A DNA stretch of 64,000 nt from Asterias rubens (taxonomy: Eukaryota > Echinodermata > Asteroidea > Forcipulatida > Asteriidae): contig NC_047076.1 in the NCBI RefSeq assembly GCF_902459465.1, forward strand, positions 4,911,488-4,975,487, given 5' to 3'. Positions 22,279-34,300 of the stretch are shown piece by piece. The position numbers and the translations under genes were made by a program. Every line of letters begins with the position of its first letter. Within the stretch, counting starts at the first letter, position 1. The notes under the pieces are model-generated. The model had not been told where the DNA came from, made no database searches, and saw nothing but the letters and a program-made list of their open reading frames with translations.

Positions 22279-25200
22279 CTAAATACCTGTGTTTTCTGGT
22301 ACAGGCAAGGCCATTGCATCACAATGACTGCACATTATTGGGATGGAGGTTGTTTGGCACAGCCGGAGACTCAGTGAACATCTCTCTGAACAGTCAAATA
22401 AAACAATTCAGGTTTAGTTAAAGAACAAAATATTTCAAACAATTGATAGTTTTTGTTTTGCTATGTAAGGCGTTATCTCAAGTTTGCTTGGAGATAAGTC
22501 TGTTATCAAACACGGGGTCTTGGAATATGAACAAACATTATGGGAAAGCTCTATTAAAGAATTTGGCCACACATTTTTTTGGAAAAAACATCCTGTTCAA
22601 TGTCAGGGCGTTTTTACATCCCTACTGGTTTGCGCATGATCCAATTAAGTTCACTGTTTGGAAAAGGATTTACATGGAGATAATAGGTGTGAGTTGCCAG
22701 ACAAAAAGGATGTTTTATTTTAGCCTCTTTCTTTAATGGTGCTTTCCCGTATTTAATATAGCATGTATGCTTCCCTTATTCATATGGGACGCAGAAGCAC
22801 TAAACATGTCTGCGTCCATTGGCACTTAAAAAATGGAAAGTAAAAAGAAATCCTAGGGCAATAAAAGATTGAAGATGATAGTAAATTAGGAACAAATAGT
22901 GAAAATAAACAATCCTTACTCCATCTGTGTCCATTCTTACAAGCGTCCGATGATGTACTTGTTAGTTCTATATGTATGAAAAATCAGTCAGTTAAGGACT
23001 TCACTGTATGCTTTATCAATTATTTTTATCAATATTACATAGATTGTTTACGTTACCGGTATGTGTAAAGCACATACAATCAGTGCTTATCTGATTCCTG
23101 TGAAAACAAAATCCACAGGCATTCTAACTCAGGTAGTATTAAAAACCCACAACCCCTGCCAATCTAGAGCATATATCTTACCACTAAAACATCTAGCACT
23201 GGTCATCTTTAAAACAAATTATTATTCCCAGATGCAAAGTAATACATCTATTAAATTGTTTTAAGAGATTTTAAGTTTTGCATTGGGGATAAAGAATATT
23301 ATTTTGTGTTACCCTCAGACATCAGTGTTGAGTTAAAAAAAAGAGATTAACTTGTCATTGTTCCATTTATAAACCATGTCATTATTCATAAACAATGAAA
23401 TTAAAACTGCTGTTACATCAAAAATCTTTAAAATATTATCTACTATTTAATGAAAATATTTTAATTTAAAGGATATTTTCTTCGCAAAGGTCACATGACT
23501 CTCTCCTCCCAACTTCTGACGAATGAGGAAAGACGTTGTGTACTTCAGTAACAAGGCCTCTGATTGGCTCGTCAGTTGTTTCACTGTGGTCCGACAGCCA
23601 ATCAGCCATTAATAACAATGCAGTGGCTGAAGCTATAAGGTAAAAAGCAAAGATTAGTGTACATGAATTAAACTTGGAAGTTTTCAGCGAGTTCAAACAA
23701 CAAAATAAAAACACTGCTGCTACTAAAATTATATTTAAGGTCACATTTCATCAATTGTTAACACCCAAAATCCACATTATCAATAACTGGTTAAAAATAC
23801 AGGATTGGAAAAGTTGACAATACAAAAGGATATAAAGTTAACCACCCAGCTGGCAAAAGCCAATCTCTCTCATACAAACATTGGTTCAACATCTTTGATT
23901 ATGAATTGCACAATTCAAGAAACTATGATTCATTAAAGCCATTGGACACTTTCGGTAAACAGTATTGTCCAAGGCCCACACTTCATGTTTCACAACTTCT
24001 ATATAAATAACAAACCTGTGAAAATTTAGGCTCAATCGGTCATCGGAGTCGGGAGAAGATAACGGGAAAACCCACCCTAGTTTCCGCACGTTTTGCCGTG
24101 TCATGACATGTGTTTAAAATAAATCCGTAATTCCCGATATCGAGAATTGATATTGTTTTAATGTTTTCTCAAAAAGTAAAGCATTTCATGAAATAATATT
24201 TCAAGAGAAGTCTTTCACCATTACCTTCTGTAAACCCTGTAAGTTATTTGTAAATCTGTGAACTTTTAATTTTTGTTCTGTACCGAAAGTGTCCAATGGC
24301 TTCAACTAAAAAAAAAAATTGTGAAATCAGCTTGATAGGATTTTACTAATTAAACCACTGGACCACGGTCACCACAGGCTGGCATGGTTTATCCATGACT
24401 GAAAACCACAGTGAATGATATTGAATAGTCGAACAGTAATAGATTTTTAAGACGTACCAGTGTCACTATGTTTAATTGGCACGGGGATGTATTGCCATGA
24501 CTGCAGTGCTGAAATAATGTGCAGTTTCACTAGTTCTGCTTCAATTTTTTGTATGTCAGATTCCTGCAAAAAAAACCAGGAAAATGATTACGAAGAAAAA
24601 AGGAAAAAGAAACTGAGCACTATTCATTAACCTTTTCAATCTTGGTGTCATTTTTCAACCAATTGACTAACTGATCAAAACCAGTCAACTGCAGTGCAGA
24701 GCACATTTAGTTGACCCATGGTTGACTACTGACCAGCAACGTACATCGCAGTGATGCACTCACTCGAACGACTCAACCTGCCGCATTTTCACCATAGTGT
24801 CACTGGTTCCCCCTCTGCGCTTTACACGTGTTAGAATGGAACATGCTATTGGGACCAGTGAAGAGACCATGGGCCCGAGGCTGGTTCCTAATGGTCGACC
24901 ACAGTAGTAAACTAATGGTTGACCAGCCTGGGTTCAAGTGCAAATGGTCAACCTTTAGTTAAGTGCACACTCAAACTTGCTCGCAGATGTTTTGTATGGT
25001 GGCTGTGCACAGAAATATCTGTGTAATGTGCAGATACACTCCCTATATGATTACATCTTGCAGGCTGGCATAGTTAATCCTTCAATCATAAATACAGTTT
25101 AGCCATTCTGATTGGTTGAGAGGAGAGAATGTGCATTAAACCAGTTTAACCATACAACCAGTTTAAAGGCACTGGACACCTTTAGTTATTGTCAAAGACC

Positions 25201-28200
25201 AGTATTTTCACTTGGTGTTTCCCAACATATGCATAAAATAACAAATCTGTGCAATAGGTCATCAAAGTTGCAAGAGAAAACACCCTTGTTGCACAAATTT
25301 GTGTACTTTTAGATGCACAATAAAAAGGCTTCAGGCCTGAAGTTATTTAATATTTGACTGAGAAATTACCTTTTTCTCAAAAAATACATAATTTCAAAGG
25401 GAGCCATTTCTCACAATGTTTATTCTATCACCAGCTCTGCATTGCTCGTTACCAAGTAAGTTTTTATGCTAACAATTATTTTGAGTAAGTACCAATAGAG
25501 TCCAGTGTCTTTAACCATAAGTACATTTTCCAAATGATTACCAAGACAATAAAACATCTCCTCCACCATCTTTTCCTTCTCATTTTCTGCATCCAGCTCT
25601 TTCTTCATCCCTCGTATCATTTAACCATAAAACCAGTTTTACCAAACTTTTAAAAATGAAAAAAAACAAAAAAAATTCAACTCACAGTCTCCTCCACCAT
25701 CTTCTCCTTCTCATTTTCTGCATCAAGCTCTTTCTTCAGCCCCTTGATATGACACAAACGCAGACGCAACAAGAACCGTCTCAGTCTCAGCAAGTAGCAA
25801 TGACCTCTGTCCTGACCGACCTCAGACTTGATCTGGGTCACTTCCCCGTCGGCAATCGACTGTAATTCTTGAGGAAGCTCGTTGCTGGAATTAACTGCTG
25901 TCTGGCGGACGTACTCGAGCATATCTACTTTTTCACTCAAATATCCTGAAAATTGTTCAACGAAGTATGGTTAAAGTAATTTGGTTAAACTTTTAAAATA
26001 TACAAGTAGTCCATTTCATAACATCAGAAAACGAGGTACAGACAACAGCAGACACAAAAAGTCACACATAAAAACAGCAAAAACGTCAGTGGACATTTGG
26101 TAAATACTCACAATAGTTAAAAGCATAAAACCTTAATTGGTAACGAGTAATGGGGAGAGGTTGATAGTATAAAACTTTGTGAGAAACGGCTCCCTCTGAA
26201 TTTGATTTCGAGACCCCAGATTTAGAATTTAAGGTCTCAAAATCAAGCATCTGAAAGCACACAACTTCGTGTGACAATGATGTTTTTTTCTTTCATAGTT
26301 ATCTCGCAACTTTGACGACCAATTGAGCTCAAACTTTTACAGGTTTGTTATTTTATGCATATGTTGAGATACACCAAGTGAGAAGACTGGTCTTTGATAA
26401 TTACCAATAGTGTCCACTGTCTTTAACAGTTAGATTCTTTTTAGTTTGTACACATGCTTTGAAAAAAGAGTTACACATTGAGTGTAACTTACTTTTGGGA
26501 TTCAGTAATCCTGCAACAATGTAGGCAGAGTTTCTCACAGTGTGGAAATTGAGTTTTCTCAAGTTGAACCTGTTTTGCCTCCAATGGTAGCTGAAAATAA
26601 ATAAAATTTTACAAAATTTACATTACAAATCATCGCACACACACACTAAAAACACTTCAGAAAAAAAAATGGTTTCTTACCAAAACACACAAAATTCTTA
26701 AAGTCGATTATTGCAACAACAAAATAATGACAAAACTGTCAACTTCTGTCTTAATGAAGTGGGTTTAAAAAAGAAAAATTAAAATATTAACTTACGTGAA
26801 TGGAAACGCTGCAAAGATCCCATTAGGTGACACTGCGCTGCCAAAAGCTTTTATATTAGGAATATCTGGTTCCAAAATATCTATTGTCAATACCTTATCT
26901 GAGGATAAGATAAAAAAATGTAATTGCAATATAAAACAAAGTTCTTTTCATATAGGCCGACAGGCATCTCAAAGCGTTTATTGTTTTTATGAAAGGTATG
27001 AAAAGTTATGTTTGAATTGTCGAACCCATGGGTTTACAAGGTGATACAGAGCAATAAATGTATGGATACTGAAGTGGACTGATGTTCGTACCTGAGGTGG
27101 TCCAATCAATGCTAACTTGGTGAAGAGAGCCACACGTGCTTCCAGTCAATACTGTGTCGCCCGATACACACAAACCTGAACAAATAAACATTTACTGTCT
27201 TTAAAAATATCTAAAGAAAAACCATTAAGTGTTCAAAAAAGTAGAAAGTCTTCTACTTTAAAAGAAAGATCTCATTTGCTTTAGCTATAAGATTATATGG
27301 GGTCTGATTGTAATCCAGAAACATGACAGTAAAAAACGCGCCATTACAAACTGTAAATGAGAAAACACATTTTTTGTAATGGTGCCCAAACCGAGAGGGG
27401 TGAATCCAATTACAAATGGCAAAACAAAGTTGGTTTTTGATTGAAATTAATGTGTTTGCATGGGTAACAGGAAAAAAAATTTAAATCCCAAAGCCAACTG
27501 GTTAATAAAAACCTGTACTCTTATGCCCAGCGCTAGGGGTTGTGTTCAACGATAGCAAGCGAAATATTCAAAATCAGAGTTTTCCTTCTTCCTAGATGGC
27601 CTGCCTTCCACGGCTTGTTAGCCCAAGTTTGGAATTTTGAAATTAAATTACATTCTTACTTGTAGGTGGTATGACATGTTGGCTCAGTGCTTGCGTCTGG
27701 CGGATTACAGCCATCTTACTCAGATCCAACAAAAATGCTAAGATGTACACTCCCTTGGTAGCGACAAGCGTTGCTGTACAAGTAGAGTCCTTCAAAATAA
27801 AGCAAACAAAACCTGACTTAGTAACCACACAAAATACATATTTTGCGATATTGTTTCCCATTTGAACTCAACAGAATCGTTCTCTTGCGGTTCCTTTTAC
27901 AAATTTCGTGACCTCACCTAATACTCAATCGTGCAGCCGCTCTACCAGCTGGACTATCAAGCCATTTGCATTCTCCCTATTTTGTTAGGAGGTACCCGAA
28001 AAAACACAAATATTACACCCTGTTATAAAAGGTACTATGGTGTAAGCATGTTTCTTTTTCACATGCTACCCCTCGTCTATGGAACAAACTGCCTGCACTA
28101 GTAAAATCATCCGTTTCTCTTCAAACAGGCATTTGATTCAATGGTTTAATTATTGTTATTTTTGTTACCTTTTAGGATGTTTTTTCTTAAATATTGCATT

Positions 28201-28352
28201 TGTATTATTGTATTCTATACCACATGTTCTAGATTTCTCTCAACTTAGGTTTACATTTTAATTTGTGTTGTTGTTATTGTATATTAATTAATGCTATTGT
28301 TTGTATTTTAGCGCCATGAGCACTTCTGTGGATTTGTGCGCTTTATAAGTTT

Positions 28353-28386
<34 letters not shown>

Positions 28387-31300
28387 GTTTCTATATATGG
28401 TTTCATACAGGGATTAAATGGAAAATAAAAATCAATGTTGGACCTTGACTACCACGTCATAGATTGGACAACTATCTGAGTAGGATTTTCTACGTTTTTG
28501 GACCGTTACGATCGAGTAGGATTCCTTAGCTGCTGACAAGTTCCGTCTTGTGGAACATGCCGGAAATAATTCACGGGATCCCGTTCTTGCCAGGTAGCTG
28601 CAGGGAAGGTGTGGAACGGTCTACCTCATTCCATCAGAGCCATACAGACAATAACCACTTTCAAAACAACCCTAAAGACTCATCTTTTTCATAAACATTT
28701 CAGTAACATTCCATTGACATTGGATTTTTTTATTTTTCTTGATCTTTGCACTGCTGGAGGACAACCATGAGGGAACTTTTCAATGAAGCAAGCGCCATGA
28801 GCACTGTTAGTGGGAACTTTTTCAATGAAGCAAGCGCCATGAGCACTGTTAGTGGGAACTTTTTCAATGAAGCAAGCGACATGAGCACTGTTAGTGGGGA
28901 ACTTTTCAATGAAGCAAGCGCCATGAGCACTGTTAGTGGGAACTTTTTCAATGAAGCAAGCGCCATGAGCACTGTTAGTGGGAACTTTTTCAATGAAGCA
29001 AGCGCCATGTGCACTGTTAGTGGGAACTTTTTCAATGAAGCAAGCGCCATGAGCACTGTTAGTGGGAACTTTTTCAATGAAGCAAGCGCCATGTGCACTG
29101 TTAGTGGGAACTTTTTCAATGAAGCAAGCGCCATGAGCACTGTTAGTGGGAACTTTTTCAATGAAGCAAGCGCCATGAGCACTGTTAGTGGGAACTTTTT
29201 CAATGAAGCAAGCGCCATGTGCACTGTTAGTGGGAACTTTTTCAATGAAGCAAGCGCCATGAGCACTGTTAGTGGGAACTTTTTCAATGAAGCAAGCGCA
29301 ATGAGCACTGTTAGTGGGAACTTTTTCAATGAAGCAAGCGCCACGAGCACTGTTAGTGGGAACTTTTTCAATGAAGCAAGCGCCATGAGCACTGTTAGTG
29401 GGAACTTTTTCAATGAAGCAAGCGCCATGTGCACTGTTAGTGGGAACTTTTTCAATGAAGCAAGCGCCATGAGCACTGTTAGTGGGAACTTTTTCAATGA
29501 AGCAAGCGCCATGAGCACTGTTAGTGGGAACTTTTTCAATGAAGCAAGCGCCATGAGCACTGTTAGTGGGAACTTTTTCAATGAAGCAAGCGCCATGAGC
29601 ACTGTTAGTGGGAACTTTTTCAATGAAGCAAGCGCCATGAGCACTGTTAGTGGGAACTTTTTCAATGAAGCAAGCGCCATGAGCACTGTTAGTGGGAACT
29701 TTTTCAATGAAGCAAGTGCCATGTGCACTGTTAGTGGGAACTTTTTCAATGAAGCAAGCGCCATGAGCACTGTTAGTGGGAACTTTTTCAATGAAGCAAG
29801 CGCCATGAGCACTGTTAGTGGGAACTTTTTCAATGAAGCAAGCGCCATGAGCACTGTTAGTGGGAACTTTTTCAATGAAGCAAGCGCCATGAGCACTGTT
29901 AGTGGATACTGGCACTATAGAAGACATCTTTATTATTAATCTTATTTAGGATTTTTTTTAAAGCTTACCTCTGTGGTTGAAGTGCAGACCCATGCCATGT
30001 TTGAAACAGCAATTAAGTCCTTTTCCGTCCAAACATCCAGACATTTGTGGAAAGTTGGAGTTGCTTCATTTCGTGCGTCTTGATTCCATAAAGAAATCCG
30101 GCCCTCATGATCACCTACGGCTAAACAGGTCCCTGCTATTAAGATCAAAAGTGACAACATTATAACAAGTTTATTGTATTGGCCATTCATATTCTTTAAA
30201 GGCACTGGAAACCTTGGTTGAGAGGAGAGAATGTGCATTAAACCGGTTTAACTATAAAACCAGTTTAGCCATAAACCAGTTTAAAGGCACTGGACACTTT
30301 TAGTAATTGTCAAAGACCAGTATTCTCACTTGGTGTATCCAAACATATGCATAAAATAACAAAACTGTGAAAATTTAGACTCAAATGGTCTTCGAAGTTG
30401 CATGAAAGAAAAAAACACCCTTGTTGCATAAATTTGTGTGCTTTCAGAGAAATTACCTCTTTCTCAAAACTATGTTACTTCAGAGGAATTTGTTTCTCAC
30501 AATGTTTTATTCTATCAACAGCACTCCCTTGCTCATTACCAAGTCAGTTTTTATCCGAACAAATTTTTTGAGTAATTACATAATCTCGATATTTACCTTT
30601 TACAGCATGGCTGGTAGCCTGCTGTGGTGAAGTTCTGCACCATGCTAAGGATTTTGCCCACTGGTACCCACTGAGAAACACACTGTAGAAGCTGATGTCA
30701 GATCTGTGACAAAGGCATCAGGGAAAAAGAATGTTACTTTGGTAACACCAATGAGTAATCAAATGCGAACACTTTTAAGAAGAGACTCAAAACTCATGAG
30801 ACTCTTAAGTATTTTCTATGTATTAAGACAAATCACCTTTGAACTTTTTTTTTAAGGATAACCATTAACAGCATTTAGTAAAGTGCCTTTTCCAGTGGTT
30901 ACAAAGCACTACAACAAAACAAATGGAAACAACAAAGGAAACGAATATTTATGACCAACTAGTCCAAACCACGCCTACAACATCCTCTATGTCCACCAAG
31001 AATGGGTATAAAGGCAGTTCAGCATTGGACTTTGTCACCAGTCTGAAGAAGCTCCTAGCTTAGGAGTGAAACAGAACTAACAAAAATTATATGTAAGTAA
31101 ATTTACATTGTTTTTGGATTTGTACAAAAAAGAATCTTTTAATTCACCAATGAAGGAAACATATTAAACAAACAAGTGAGTTTTTAGATGCTTTATGAAC
31201 TGGGAAGTGGAAGTCACATTGGCTGCCCCTTGGCCACAACACAAATGAATGTGCTCTTCGCAAAAGTAATGGTGAATAACCTACAAATCACATAAGCATT

Positions 31301-34300
31301 ATATTTTATTCATATTTTTTTTTTAACTTACTCATTGTCCAATGGGAGTCTGAACTTCCATATCCCAACGTGTCCGCTCTTCATTGAAACGGCCAATAAG
31401 ATGAATGCATCACTGTCAGATGACACATTTTCTTTCTGTGTTTCCCAATCCATACTGGAATCAGAATCGTTGTAGAGAACTACTGACCATTCCATGTCTT
31501 AAAAATGGGGAAACAAAAAGAGAATGAAAAAATAAAGGGAGTTCTCACAAACAAATTTAGTCTTTTTTGGAAAATGTCACCAACCAAACGTGCCTATAGG
31601 CCTAATACAAACTTGTGCCAAGTGAAAACTCCAAAAGAATAATTATCTAGCCAAAGTTCAATGTAGGTTGAGTCCATAAGGTAGCCCATATTGAGCCCAC
31701 ACAAACCCATATTAAGCCATTTGGGTTACCAACAAGACACACACTTTGAGCCCATAAAGTACCCATACCTAACTCACACAGCACCAATGAAGCCATTTAG
31801 TTTACAAATAAGACACCTACTTTGAGCCCATAAGGTACCCATACTGAGCCCACACAACACACATAAAGCCATTTGGTTTACCAACAAGACACCTACTTTG
31901 AGCCCATAAGGTACCCATACTGAGCCCACACAACACACATAAAGCCATTTGGTTTACCAACAAGACACCTACTTCGAGCCCATAAGGTACCCATACTGAG
32001 CCCACACAACACACATAAAGCCATTTGGTTTACCAACAAGACACCTACTTCGAGCCCATAAGGTACCCATACTGAGCCCACACACAACACACATAAAGCC
32101 ATTTGGTTTACCAACAAGACAGCTACTTTGAGCCCATAAGGTACCCATACTGAGCCCTCACAACACACTTAAAGCCATTTGGTTTACCAACAAGACAGCT
32201 ACTTTGAGCCCATAAGGTACCCATACTGAGCCCACACAACACACATAAAGCCATTTGGTTTACCAACAAGACACCTACTTTGAGCCCACAAGGTACCCAT
32301 ACTGAGCCCTCACAACACACATAAAGCCATTTGGTTTACCAACAAGACACCTACTTTGAGCCCACAAGGTACCCATACTGAGCCCTCACAACACACATAA
32401 AGCCATTTGGTTTACCAACAAGACACCTACTTCGAGCCCATAAGGTACCCATACTGAGCCCACACAACACACATAAAGCCATTTGGTTTACCAACAAGAC
32501 ACCTACTTTGAGCCCACAATATGCACATTGGGCCCACTAGATGGGACACGTATCTCAAGCATGCCCATATACCCAAGATTTTCTACCAGTACTTACTGAC
32601 AGCTGCTAGCATGTAGACACGTCGCGTTAGCTCCTTACATTTTGTCTCAATGTCTGTACTGTTCCGTAACTTCGGGTGTGGCTCCTCATTAGAATGGGCA
32701 AATTCTTGCTGGCCAAGGAGTTCGTTAAGAAGGATTGAGAGGTCTGCAATCTGAAAAAAGAAAACAAAACCTCTGTCATAAGTGGTTTATTTTTCTTCAG
32801 TTTATCAAATCGTAGACTCGACATTTGAAACAAACAAAATTCAAAAGTTTGCTCTAAGACCAACACTCTAGCACAAAAAACATGAGAATTAGCATTTTGC
32901 AGGAAGATTACCTTGGTAAAATTGCCTTTTCTTAATTTCCTCTTATGGATAGTGAGTCTGTGGTCCAATGTAAGACACGCCAGTAATGACCTGAGAAATA
33001 AAAACAAAAATTGTTACTGAAGAAACAGTTGGATATAACACAATAGTAAAGAAAACAACTTCAATTGGTGGGGTAACAGGGTTTGAATCTTGGGAGCGAA
33101 GGGGAAACCACAAGGCGTAGGGTGTCATGGCCGAGCGGAAAAGAGCACCGAACTCAAGCTCTGGTGCTTCTGTTCAGTAGAGTGTGGGTTCGAATCGCTG
33201 TCGTGACACTTGTGTCCCTGAGCAAGACACTTAACACTAATTACTTCTCTCCACCCAGGGTTAAATTGGTACCTGTGAGGGCAGAGATGGTTCTTGTGAT
33301 TGGTTTAGGCGACTGGCGCATAATTAATGTTGCACAGGCTGTATACTCCCCAGGGAGCTGAGATGGTTAAGGAATGATTTAAGGCCCAGTGACCAGGGGT
33401 AATAATGTTGGAAGCGCTTTGAGAAGTCCTGCGGGTGTAAAAACTGTATATAAAAACTGGTCATTGTTATTATTATTATTATTATTAATGCCGTAGAGCT
33501 TGTGGAAATGTAAACTGGACCACAATTTGTTTTACAAGACCAGAAGAAAGTGAGAGAAAAACTTCCAGAGACAGTTCAACTTGCATTTAGCTGTTATTTG
33601 CCAAGCACTCAGACACGTAAGACAAGTATTTGTACACTCCACGGGTGTTAAGTCTTTTTTATTGACTCAGCAGAATTGGAAGGTAAACGAGGTTGCAAAC
33701 TGTACCTGTCCAGTTTACTGGTGACTGTTGGTGACCACTTGGCCTTTATGAAACCATTCCTGTCCGTCTGGCACTCCCCACAAAAAGTCCTTTTCAGATG
33801 TTGTGGGAAAAGAGTTCGGTCGGTCATGGTAGACTGCAAGTAATCTGTAAACAAAGAAAATCAATCAATCAATCAATCAATCAATCAGCCAATCAGTCAA
33901 TCACCAGGCATTCTAGTTGCCTGCTTCAAGGCCCCTAGCAAAGTGAAGGAAATATTTGACAAAAGAGTTTAAAGAATTTCATGTGGAAATGACAAGTGCA
34001 ATGTACTAAAATGTAAGCAGGTTCAAAGAGATGAGTCTGAAGCTGGTTCTTGAAGATCTGAAAGGACTGAGTCAAGTGAGCAGAGTAGATAGGGGAGATC
34101 ATTCCATAGCTTTGGTATATATGAAACAAAGCGTCTATCACCTATGCCCAAATATCATAGAGCCTCTAAGCACAACAATTTGCTTAGCATGAAATTTTTG
34201 CCTTAATAAAAACAGGATTAACAACCAAATTTCCACGTGATATTCAGGATAAGCAAACAACAGCTGAATACCGATGACAAGGAAAATGCAACAAATGGAA

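Larger units (their letters stand above)
24567..25685. other. GTF3C4 intron 13 content
   Basis: Apart from the MITE (25163-25514) and the exon-13 duplicate (25556-25620), this holds low-complexity sequence and an unclassified repeat-like stretch at 24660-24960 containing several TTGACC and GGTCAACC motifs. I see no further coding sequence. Confidence 0.5.

Noticed and set aside
28770-29906. CRISPR-like regular repeat
   Set aside because: Contiguous tandem copies without unique spacers, in an animal genome.
28689-29939. Three overlapping long open frames (388-412 codons)
   Set aside because: They are a by-product of a 42-bp tandem repeat with no stops, lying in a GTF3C4 intron.
31817-32320. 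Minus-strand frames repeating a VGVLLVNQMALC-like motif
   Set aside because: They are explained by the ~76-bp minisatellite inside GTF3C4 intron 5.
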